From contig JAEXTA010000038.1 in the NCBI GenBank assembly GCA_023453665.1, positions 1 through 15,131 of the forward strand: a stretch of 15,131 bases of DNA, given 5' to 3'. Below the pieces are notes generated by a model, which saw nothing but the letters and a program-made list of their open reading frames with translations, did not search any database and was not told where the DNA came from. Below, piece by piece: positions 1-7,162 of the stretch; the first letter of the stretch is position 1, and the number at the start of each line of letters is the position of its first letter. Made by a program: the position numbers and the translations under genes. This DNA comes from Bacteroidota bacterium. GTDB lineage: Bacteria; Bacteroidota; Ignavibacteria; Ignavibacteriales; Ignavibacteriaceae.

Positions 1-594
1 AGCCTCAACAGGACATATATCAACACATGCAGGAAGTTTACCTTCTTTGGTTCTGTCAAAACAGAAATCACATTTTTTAACATCCGGCATTAAAGCTTCT
101 TCATACTCAAAAGCTGGTATCTGGAAAGGACATGCAACCATACAATACCGGCAGCCAATACACATATCAGTGTTCCATAATACAGTTCCGTTTTCTTCCT
201 TTGAAAATGCGCCAACTATACAAGCCGATACACAGGCAGGATGATCGCAATGCATACACTGTACTTTAACATCAAACGGAAGTGTAGAATTTTTAGGGTT
301 AGGGTATTCATTTACAACTGTCAACGCTTTGTCATTCGGTCTTCGCATTTTCTCGTAAACACTTCTGTCTGCATAGTCTTCAATATTTCCGGCTGGAAGA
401 TCGTGAGCATTTTTGCATGCCCATTCACAGTTCCGGCATCCGACACAAACAGTTGTATCGACAAGTACACCCATTCTGTCTTCCGATAAAATATTTTTAG
501 GTGCAGCTTTGGCTGGTTTTGACGATAAGCCTGTAATTCCTGCACCAAGCAGAGCTGAGGTTTTGAAGAAGTCTCTTCGGTTTTGTTTAGCCAT
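1..594 (-). CDS. HybA/DmsB-like Tat-exported polyferredoxin, 4x[4Fe-4S] (partial, C-terminus off the window)
   Basis: This is an electron-transfer subunit of the HybA/DmsB/NrfC type, which relays electrons between a periplasmic oxidoreductase or cytochrome and a quinone-reacting membrane partner. Reading the - strand from ATG at 594 gives 198 uninterrupted codons to the window edge. A twin-arginine signal (NRRDFFKTSALLGAG, residues 5-19) opens the protein. Sixteen cysteines then form four complete cluster motifs: C50/53/56/60, C113/116/121/125, C145/148/151/155 and C165/168/180/184. The wording CVGCRNCEWAC and CIGCRYCMVACPF is close to HybA. The C-terminal part, where HybA has a membrane anchor, is cut off. 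A GGGG ribosome-binding stretch lies just upstream of the ATG. The gene is divergent from the two-component system at 997, whose sensor also looks redox-related. Which enzyme complex it serves cannot be decided because the downstream genes are outside the window. Confidence 0.93.
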   Translation of the reverse strand, partial: MAKQNRRDFFKTSALLGAGITGLSSKPAKAAPKNILSEDRMGVLVDTTVCVGCRNCEWACKNAHDLPAGNIEDYADRSVYEKMRRPNDKALTVVNEYPNPKNSTLPFDVKVQCMHCDHPACVSACIVGAFSKEENGTVLWNTDMCIGCRYCMVACPFQIPAFEYEEALMPDVKKCDFCFDRTKEGKLPACVDICPVEA

Positions 595-676
595 AAGATC
601 CCCGGTAATTCAACAATAAATTCTCTGATGAATTTTTTTCATCATGCTTGTGCACGTTATAGAAAATCATGCCAGA

Positions 677-698
677 ACAACTGTTGTGGATGTTAACA
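677..698. promoter_or_regulatory. Pair of operator-like palindromes in the divergent spacer
   Basis: Two perfect short dyads lie back to back: ACAAC-T-GTTGT at 677-687 and TGTTAACA at 691-698. They sit about 85-105 bp upstream of the polyferredoxin ATG. The first lies 16-26 bp upstream of a possible -10 hexamer for that gene, so it would overlap the -35 region. They could be binding sites for the neighbouring response regulator or another factor. Only the symmetry is directly visible; the function is inferred. Confidence 0.3.
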
Positions 699-954
699 TT
701 TGTATTTCGTTTAAAGGAAAAATTGAATGAATAATGGAAAAGATTTTTATTCGTTGTTAATCGGCAAATATTTTTTTTCTCATAGTTGGCAACCTTTGAA
801 TTTTCATTTTGCCGTTAATGAGAATTTATTCAACACTTACTTTAATTTCTTTATTAAAAGCCTGATTATAGGGCTTCTTAGTGTGTTTAATATCTCAACT
901 AAATGGACTAATTATTGAAGAAGTTTGAGGAAATATCAGTCCGTTTATAATAAA

Positions 955-974
955 AGGTATGAGTTTTCATACCT
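955..974 (+). promoter_or_regulatory. Leader hairpin ahead of the sensor kinase (possible attenuator)
   Basis: AGGTATGA (955-962) and TCATACCT (967-974) form a perfect 8-bp stem with a GTTT loop. It is preceded by AAA and followed by GTTTTT. The layout resembles a small intrinsic terminator or translational control element 22 nt upstream of the chosen ATG (997). It would fall inside the coding region if the TTG at 925 were the true start, which is one reason to prefer the ATG. Confidence 0.4.
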
Positions 975-996
975 GTTTTTGCGGGAAATTTATAAA

Positions 997-2595
997 ATGT
1001 TTTCGCGGTTTTTTAGCCGGCTCAGTGTTAAGCTTATCATTGGAATATCAACTATTCTTCTGATCAACCTTGGAATTTATACTTACCTTACACACACTCA
1101 CTTAAAAGAAAACCTGCTTGAAGCCAGTTCCGAAAGTGCATTTAACACAAGCGACCTGATAAAAAAATCAACACGTTACAGCATGCTTTTGAACAGGCGT
1201 GAAGATGTTTACCAGATTATTAATACCGTCGGCACCGAATCAGGTGTTGAACGAATCAGGATTTACAATAAATCCGGACATATCAGTTTTTCTACTGATG
1301 CAAGCGAGATTGGTCAGGTTGTTGATAAATATAATGAAGCCTGCGTCGTATGTCATTCTCAAAAAGAACTGCCTCATATTCTTCCAAAAGAAAAACTGAT
1401 AAGAGAATTCAAAACCGTTGACGGCCGAAAAGTTATTGGTTTAATCAACCCGATAAAAAATGAAGAAGATTGCTACAACGATGCCTGCCATGCACACTCA
1501 AGTGATACGAAAATTCTGGGCGTTCTTGATGTTATTCTGTCAACTGAAAAAAATGATGAGCTTGTTAAAGCGAATATAAGTGAACTTTCATCGAACGCTT
1601 TGATAATAACTACAATGATTGCGCTTTTTTCAATACTTCTTATTTCAGTTGTTATCACTAAACCATTAAGTAAAATTTCAAAAGGTATTGAAGAAATTTC
1701 CAATGGAGTTCTTGACTACCAGATCGACATAAAATCAAAAGACGAATTGGGTCACCTTGCGCAACAGTTCAACTTGATGTCAAACAAACTAAGAACAGCA
1801 TATGATGAAATTAAAGACTGGACTGCCACTCTTAATCAGAGGGTAAATGATAAGAACGAAGAACTCAAAAATATTTATGAACAGATTACACAGACAGAAA
1901 AACTTGCATCATTAGGAAAATTATCCGCTACGGTTGCACACGAAATTAATAACCCTCTTGAAGGTATTCTCACTTACAGCAGACTCATTTCTAAAAAGCT
2001 TTCTAAGTTAAATGATAATAATGATTTCACGGAAATGATAAGTTATCTGAAACTGATCTCGGAAGAATCAACACGCTGCGGAAAAATTGTTAAAGATCTT
2101 TTATTGTTTGCAAGGAAGGGAAATGCCGAGTATTCAAACAACTATCTGTCCGATATAATTGATAAAACACTTTTGCTTCTGCGTCATCATTTTGAAATAA
2201 ATAAAATAAGTGTTACAAGTAAATACTGCAGTGAAAATCTTGAAGTGTACTGCGATTCACAAAAAATTGTTCAGGCATTAATTGCAGTGATCGTAAACTC
2301 AATTGAAGCAATAGTATCAGACGGAAGTATTGATATTCAGCTTACAACAAACGGACAATACGGAGATATCAGAATAACAGATTCCGGCAAAGGAATTTCC
2401 GAAGCTGACCAGCCTTACATTTTTGAACCATTCTTTTCCACAAAAGGAAAAACGAGCGGAACCGGTTTGGGGCTTCCTGTTGCTTACGGAATAATCAATC
2501 AGCACAAAGGTAAAATGCGACTTGAACTTACATCGGTAAGGGGCACAACTATGTTAATTCAATTACCACTCACTAATCACAAAGAAGTTATATGA
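997..2595 (+). CDS. Membrane sensor histidine kinase with two c-type haem motifs in the extracytoplasmic domain
   Basis: This is a membrane-bound two-component sensor that autophosphorylates a histidine and passes phosphate to the regulator at 2592. Numbered from ATG 997 (532 aa), it has TM1 at about 11-31, an extracytoplasmic domain at 32-199 and TM2 at about 200-221. HAMP follows at 222-275, then a short coiled coil (275-305), HisKA with the phospho-acceptor in AHEINNP (H315) and HATPase. The HATPase motifs are N434, DSGKGIS (D462), the F-box FEPFF and GTGLGLP. The sensor domain carries CVVCH (C116-H120) and CYNDACH (C159-H165), which are CX2CH and CX4CH c-type haem sites. A redox or gas-sensing role is inferred from these. 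An in-frame TTG at 925 would add 24 residues. I prefer 997 because the protein then begins directly with a basic stretch before TM1 and leaves the 955-974 hairpin untranslated. The stop overlaps the next gene by 4 nt (ATGA). Confidence 0.93.
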   Translation: MFSRFFSRLSVKLIIGISTILLINLGIYTYLTHTHLKENLLEASSESAFNTSDLIKKSTRYSMLLNRREDVYQIINTVGTESGVERIRIYNKSGHISFSTDASEIGQVVDKYNEACVVCHSQKELPHILPKEKLIREFKTVDGRKVIGLINPIKNEEDCYNDACHAHSSDTKILGVLDVILSTEKNDELVKANISELSSNALIITTMIALFSILLISVVITKPLSKISKGIEEISNGVLDYQIDIKSKDELGHLAQQFNLMSNKLRTAYDEIKDWTATLNQRVNDKNEELKNIYEQITQTEKLASLGKLSATVAHEINNPLEGILTYSRLISKKLSKLNDNNDFTEMISYLKLISEESTRCGKIVKDLLLFARKGNAEYSNNYLSDIIDKTLLLLRHHFEINKISVTSKYCSENLEVYCDSQKIVQALIAVIVNSIEAIVSDGSIDIQLTTNGQYGDIRITDSGKGISEADQPYIFEPFFSTKGKTSGTGLGLPVAYGIINQHKGKMRLELTSVRGTTMLIQLPLTNHKEVI

Positions 2596-3956
2596 ATACA
2601 AAAGCAAAATTAATGATAGTCGATGATGAACCAATCGTAAGGCAATCCTTAAAACATTGGTTTGAAGAAGACGGCTACACCGTCGAAACCGCAGAAACCG
2701 GTGAAGCGGCATTTGAAAAATTTGAACGCGGTAAATTCGATTTGCTTTTTGTTGATATGAAGATGCCCGGAATGAACGGATTAGAACTTCTTGCCAAAGT
2801 AAAAAAAGTTGACCCTGACATTGTCGTAATACTGATTACTGCTTTTGCTTCCGTTCCTTCTGCAATTAAAGCATTAAAAAACGGTGCATTCGACTATATA
2901 ACAAAACCAATAGACCCGGATGAACTTTCAAATTTAGCCGCAAATGCTCTCAACCAGAGAGAATTAAAACTTGAAAATCTTCAACTAAAAGATCGTATTG
3001 AACAGATAGCTTCAAACGGGGAACTTGTTGGTGAAAGCAGTGAAATGAAAAAAATTATTTCACTGGTAAATACAATAGCCCCAACAGACAGCAATATTAT
3101 AATCAGGGGTCAAAGTGGAACAGGTAAAGAACTTCTAGCAAGAATAATCCACAATAACAGCCAGAGAAAATACGGCCCGTTCATTTCCGTAAACTGCGGA
3201 GTGTTATCCGATCAGTTGCTTGAACGCGACTTGTTTGGGCATGAAAAGGATGCTGTTTCAGAACTTCATTTTAAGAAAAGAGGAAAGCTTGACAATGTGA
3301 ATGGCGGAACACTTTTTATGGATGAAATAGCGGCCCTGTCACCGCAGATGCAGTTTGTTCTCTTCAAGCTGCTCGAGACAAAACAATTTCAGCGCATAGG
3401 TGGAAATGATACATTAACTTCTGACTTCCGTATGATTGCTGCCACAAACGAACCGATTGAAGAGCTTGTTAAAAGCGGAAATTTTAGAGAAGATTTATTT
3501 TATAAGCTGAATATTTTTTCTGTATTCCTTCCAACCCTGAAAGATCGTATAGAAGACATTCCCCTGCTTGCTGAACATTTTCTTAACAAGTTTTCTGAAT
3601 CGATGAACAAACAAAAAAAATCTATTTCACAAACTGCGATGGATTTCCTCATGAACTATGAATGGCCGGGTAATGTGAGAGAATTAGAAAATGCAATTGA
3701 GCGTGCTGTTGTTGTTTCAAAGGGTGATACTATTACTGTTGAAGATTTACCAATACGTATCGGCTCACAGAATTATTACTCCGACAGCCAGGATAAGACA
3801 CTATCAGCGATGGAGAAAAAACATATAACAATCGTACTGCACGAAAACAAATGGAACATCTCACGCAGCGCTGAGATGCTTGACATTGACAGAGTCACAC
3901 TTTACAATAAGATCAGCAAATACGGTTTGCAAAGAAAGAAACGCGGAGAAATGTAG
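2592..3956 (+). CDS. NtrC-type response regulator (REC-AAA+-Fis HTH) with degenerate GAFTGA loop
   Basis: This is the cognate DNA-binding regulator of the upstream kinase, translationally coupled by a 4-nt ATGA overlap. The receiver domain (about 5-120) has the acidic pair D11/D12, phospho-acceptor D55 (FVDMKMPG) and K105. The AAA+ domain (about 145-375) has Walker A GQSGTGKE (173-180), Walker B GGTLFMDEI (238-246), a sensor I stretch MIAATN and WPGNVREL (358-365). A Fis-type helix-turn-helix lies at about 405-447. The 454-aa length is normal for the family. The striking difference is loop 1: the usual GHEK-GAFTGA reads GHEK-DAVSEL (220-225) with no length change, so the residues that contact sigma-54 are lost. 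The ATPase core looks intact. Known NtrC relatives without GAFTGA, such as Rhodobacter capsulatus NtrC, act with the housekeeping sigma factor. I infer a similar mode here. Confidence 0.95.
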   Translation: MNTKAKLMIVDDEPIVRQSLKHWFEEDGYTVETAETGEAAFEKFERGKFDLLFVDMKMPGMNGLELLAKVKKVDPDIVVILITAFASVPSAIKALKNGAFDYITKPIDPDELSNLAANALNQRELKLENLQLKDRIEQIASNGELVGESSEMKKIISLVNTIAPTDSNIIIRGQSGTGKELLARIIHNNSQRKYGPFISVNCGVLSDQLLERDLFGHEKDAVSELHFKKRGKLDNVNGGTLFMDEIAALSPQMQFVLFKLLETKQFQRIGGNDTLTSDFRMIAATNEPIEELVKSGNFREDLFYKLNIFSVFLPTLKDRIEDIPLLAEHFLNKFSESMNKQKKSISQTAMDFLMNYEWPGNVRELENAIERAVVVSKGDTITVEDLPIRIGSQNYYSDSQDKTLSAMEKKHITIVLHENKWNISRSAEMLDIDRVTLYNKISKYGLQRKKRGEM

Positions 3957-4235
3957 AATGTGAATCACAAGCCCCAGACACTTTTACATAAAGATGAGAT
4001 CTTTTCATGAATATCTCATTATTGAGTTATGAACTGTGATTTCCTATTCTGCCATATTAGCAAAAAATCTTAATGATATATTGAGTTTTAAAAAATTCAA
4101 ATCTTTACTGCAGAAATTATTTTCTTTTAACTTAAAAAAGATTTTAATGTGTTTTAAAATATTTTTGAATTTTCGCTTACTTAAAATATTTGTATTTGCG
4201 AGCGAACACTAACAATACAATTCAAATCTTCTTTA
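3957..4235. other. Convergent intergenic region with nested inverted repeats
   Basis: This AT-rich gap lies between the convergent regulator (+) and T9SS cargo gene (-). It holds an outer dyad AATCACA (3963-3969) / TGTGATT (4035-4041) enclosing an inner dyad ATGAGAT (3994-4000) / ATCTCAT (4013-4019). It also holds a loosely repeated TTAAAATATTT element near 4155-4195, and a 6-bp TTCGCT/AGCGAA pair near 4175-4206. None is a clear intrinsic terminator. I see no gene. Confidence 0.5.
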
Positions 4236-6902
4236 TTATTTTATTAAAATCAATTTTTTAGTATCACTAGAATTACAGGCAGTAATTCTACAAAAATAAA
4301 CTCCACTATTTATACCACTACCATTAAACTCCAACTTATGATATCCGGCTGTCTGCCACTCAACATTATTTACCATAACAGTATTTCCCAAAATATCAAA
4401 AATCTTTATTTCAACAGGACTATCATTCGGAAGGCCATAGAAGATTGTAGTTGATGGATTAAAGGGATTGGGGAAATTTTGTAAGAGAATAAATTCCTCT
4501 GGAATACCGGATATAAAATAATCATCAATAGATGTAATTGGTTGAATACTAAACACGTTATCGCTTATGTCAGAGATAGAAGAATTATTTGCACTACTTA
4601 TTCTTACTTTACATTGAGAAGAAGTTGGCCCATCAATTGTCCATGTATAAATTCCACTACTCGGAACGGAATTAACAATTGTATTCCAGCTTGTTCCATT
4701 ATTCCTGGTTAATTCTATTTTTACATTGGTAACTGATAAACTTGTCCAGGTCAAGTTAGCTTGTCCTCCTAGATTCCAGGTCTCCCCTCCATTCGGAGAG
4801 GTCACGGTTATCGTCGGTGAATTATTTATTGTAAAAACAGTGTCTCTAATATCATAGGTCGTCTGGTTAATAGCGTCACTAATCCTCACTCTTGCCTGCG
4901 TGGACGCTATATTTGGTATTGTCCATGAAAATATTCTTGGTTGTGCGGGTGTTGAATTAACAATATCTATCCAGCTCGCACCATTATTTATGGAATACTC
5001 GATTTTAACACTTGAAATATTGTTACTTAACCAGGTTATATTTCTTTGTTCACCACCTGTCCAGTTTTCACCTCCGTTGGGTGCTGTTAGCAATATATTG
5101 GGTGCGCTTATTATTTTAAATAAATTATCGCTAGTGTCATAAACATTAGAGTTTGACTCATCACTTATTCTTAGTTTTACCTGGGTTGAAGGTGTATTTG
5201 GAACTGTCCATAAAAAACTGCCTGATGCAGCCGGAGTCGATGGCGTTATCACAGTCCAGTTAGATCCGTTGTTTATAGAATATTCTAATTTGACATTTGT
5301 AATGTTACTACTAGTCCAAGTAATATTTCTCTGCTCACCTATCGTCCATGTTTCTCCACCGTTCGGTACATCTACAATAATGGTTGGATTTGTTGAAGTA
5401 ATTATTGAATAAGTTGTATAAACGATTGGATTATTTGTAAGTACACCATCGAAGGGTCCGACCCCTGTTGTTAAATCAGCAAGATATACAATATGGGCTC
5501 TATATACACCAGGTGAAACTAATTCTAAATGCTGTGATGCATGACCATATGTTTCCGCAACATCATTCTGCATTTCTGGAAATCTGCCGCCGTAAATCCA
5601 TGTCGAGCCACCATCCGTGGAATGTGAATGATAAAGATCTCTCCAATAATATAAAGTTCCCTGAGTATTATCACCAAGATCAAGCCCGCCGCTTGCCGTG
5701 AGTTGTGGACCGGTCCAAATCGCATAAAGCACCTGTCCATCCGGACTAACAGAAATCGAAGGATATGCCTGGCCTATACTATTGGTTGGATAATAATCAT
5801 AAATACCTTGAATAACATCAATTGCAGGATCAGAAATTGATTTCCATTCGCCAGTTAAAGAATTCCAGTACAAAACCGGAAACGATTTTGCTATTGCCGT
5901 AGTTCCGATTGAATCGTCAAATACTAATCCATATCCATTTGCGACCAAATGAACTACTCCGTTATTATCAATTGCACCATCAATCTGTCCATAATCCTCA
6001 AACAGTGGTGCATAGTTAGGTGTATGATAGTTTGGTACCAAATTAATAATTCCATCAGATGATATCATTGAACCAATAAAGGAAGAACCACTGTTAGTTG
6101 ATTTTAGCATCCATATATTATCACATTGATTTATTGGTATTCCTAAATAAGCATGAGCACCCCCACCAGCCATCCCAATGTTAGAACCGAAATAAATTAA
6201 ATTGTTCTCATTTGGTGACTTTGACATACCAACTTCAACACCTCCATTTCCGGACCACCAAATCGGTACCGGATGATATTCAGAGATTGTGTTCCATAGA
6301 AATGGTGATCCAAAATTGACAGATTTATAAAAAGAGAATTCAATTCTGTTACCTGAGGAGCCAAGCCATATAGTGTTTCCGGCTAGTTGAATCGAAGGAT
6401 CGGTTGATGGATCAAATTGAGTTGAAAAATAATTAGTTCCAAAATCCCAGATAAAATATCTGCTTGGGGTATGGTAAACACCTCCAACCAATCCCAATAA
6501 GTCACCTGTTAATCCTATGTCTATTTGAGGATATCCCGCACTAGATTCTTCAATTTTATTGTTTGTCCAGTTACCCCCATTAATATATGAATGCATTGTA
6601 TATCTAATGGTCGGATTTGACAAATCATATCCTCTTACCATATTTAACAGATGTGGTGTTGTCAGAATCTTGTCATAAACTATTTGGTCTCTGATGACAC
6701 TATTCGCAAAGTAGTCATAGTTTGTTGTTAGTCCAATAAAACCATTTAAGTTAAACGTGTTATAATTCGAATTATTGTAATGAATTACTCCCTGAGATTC
6801 TAATTCATCAACAACCAATTTTGACTTTAGTTTTGATTGGGCTATCAATTGAAATTGGAACAAGAGACTGATCATTAATAATAACAAATTTATTCTTCTC
6901 AT
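4236..6902 (-). CDS. Large secreted T9SS cargo protein: propeller-like N-terminal region, three Ig-like modules, sorting domain
   Basis: This is an 888-aa exported protein. Residues 1-21 form a Sec signal peptide (MRRINLLLLM, ending near LIAQ). Residues about 22-500 are rich in Gly, Trp and Tyr, with Asp/Gly loops such as STDGGSTW and SPDGQVLYAIW, resembling BNR/sialidase-type beta-propeller repeats. No catalytic set is recognisable. Three tandem modules of about 95 residues follow (507-790), each starting like PNGGETW and containing a NITW/NLTW core, similar to the Ser-Thr-rich (Kre9/Knh1) Ig-like domain. The end (about 805-888) is a type A T9SS C-terminal domain with NFPNPFNPSTTI and NSGVYFCRI. 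The protein should cross the outer membrane and be surface-attached or released. The start ATG is preceded by GGTGGAAATAA. No function beyond surface or secreted binding can be assigned. Confidence 0.9.
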   Translation of the reverse strand: MRRINLLLLMISLLFQFQLIAQSKLKSKLVVDELESQGVIHYNNSNYNTFNLNGFIGLTTNYDYFANSVIRDQIVYDKILTTPHLLNMVRGYDLSNPTIRYTMHSYINGGNWTNNKIEESSAGYPQIDIGLTGDLLGLVGGVYHTPSRYFIWDFGTNYFSTQFDPSTDPSIQLAGNTIWLGSSGNRIEFSFYKSVNFGSPFLWNTISEYHPVPIWWSGNGGVEVGMSKSPNENNLIYFGSNIGMAGGGAHAYLGIPINQCDNIWMLKSTNSGSSFIGSMISSDGIINLVPNYHTPNYAPLFEDYGQIDGAIDNNGVVHLVANGYGLVFDDSIGTTAIAKSFPVLYWNSLTGEWKSISDPAIDVIQGIYDYYPTNSIGQAYPSISVSPDGQVLYAIWTGPQLTASGGLDLGDNTQGTLYYWRDLYHSHSTDGGSTWIYGGRFPEMQNDVAETYGHASQHLELVSPGVYRAHIVYLADLTTGVGPFDGVLTNNPIVYTTYSIITSTNPTIIVDVPNGGETWTIGEQRNITWTSSNITNVKLEYSINNGSNWTVITPSTPAASGSFLWTVPNTPSTQVKLRISDESNSNVYDTSDNLFKIISAPNILLTAPNGGENWTGGEQRNITWLSNNISSVKIEYSINNGASWIDIVNSTPAQPRIFSWTIPNIASTQARVRISDAINQTTYDIRDTVFTINNSPTITVTSPNGGETWNLGGQANLTWTSLSVTNVKIELTRNNGTSWNTIVNSVPSSGIYTWTIDGPTSSQCKVRISSANNSSISDISDNVFSIQPITSIDDYFISGIPEEFILLQNFPNPFNPSTTIFYGLPNDSPVEIKIFDILGNTVMVNNVEWQTAGYHKLEFNGSGINSGVYFCRITACNSSDTKKLILIK
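4533..5384 (-). repeat. Three tandem ~285-bp coding repeats (Ig-like modules)
   Basis: The repeats code for about 95 residues each. Approximate spans are 5384-5100, 5099-4815 and 4814-4533 in transcription order. Each has PNGGE(T/N)W, a (N/L)(I/L)TW core, a NNG-S-W turn, (L/F)-WT(V/I) and a (V)RIS-D/S strand. Copies 1 and 2 share EQRNITW and EYSINNG and are closest. Copy 3 is more diverged (GGQANLTW, LTRNNG). This suggests a duplication within the gene. Confidence 0.85.
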
Positions 6903-7162
6903 TTTATTTCCACCCGCTTTCTGGATTTAAACAATTATATAAAGTTTTATTGAAAAACGATTTAAATGCCGCTATAGTTAAGACTATTTTAGTCAGTGGT
7001 AATGTTAAACAAACATCGGTTAAATTCATCCGCCCTATCCTATTTATATTATATTAAAATTACTGAATGAAATTTACACTCACAATAATTTCTTATCTGA
7101 TTCGGTTTATTTCGAATTAATAATTTTGCTAAATCACAGTTAATAAAAATCACTTAACAATT
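6903..7162. other. Intergenic spacer upstream of the T9SS cargo gene
   Basis: This 260-bp AT-rich gap lies between two - strand genes. It holds only short weak dyads: GACTA-TTT-TAGTC near 6985, and an ATGTT/AACAT pair near 7003-7015. No T-tracted terminator for the radical SAM gene and no open frame of note are visible. It presumably carries the cargo gene's promoter. Confidence 0.4.

Larger units (their letters stand above)
595..996. other. Divergent intergenic region between polyferredoxin and sensor kinase genes
   Basis: This 402-bp AT-rich spacer separates two divergent genes and must hold both promoters. It contains a 7-bp stem with a T5 loop (TGATGAA 626-632 / TTCATCA 638-644) in the polyferredoxin leader. 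It also has a possible -10 for the - strand (TATAAC, complement of 656-661), two compact dyads at 677-698, a 5-bp AAGCC/GGCTT pair at 858-876, and a strong small hairpin at 955-974. A 63-codon open frame at 727-918 has no supporting features and I do not call it a gene. I see no convincing sigma-54 promoter here. Confidence 0.6.

Noticed and set aside
656..677. Possible sigma-54 promoter (TGGCATG on the - strand) for the polyferredoxin gene
   Set aside because: The -24-like box is good, but the -12 position reads TCTA instead of TTGC. The neighbouring regulator also lacks GAFTGA.
727..918. 63-codon open frame in the divergent spacer
   Set aside because: It is Phe/Asn-rich as expected from AT-rich non-coding DNA, has no recognisable domain and sits where promoters must lie. 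The AGGAAAAA upstream is not enough to call it.
925..996. TTG-initiated 24-residue extension of the sensor kinase
   Set aside because: It would place an uninformative polar stretch before the first membrane segment and would run through the 955-974 hairpin. ATG 997 gives a typical kinase N-terminus.
4900..5701. Open frames on the + strand and in other frames across the T9SS cargo gene
   Set aside because: They are shadows of the 888-codon gene, which has a signal peptide, repeats and a sorting domain in frame.
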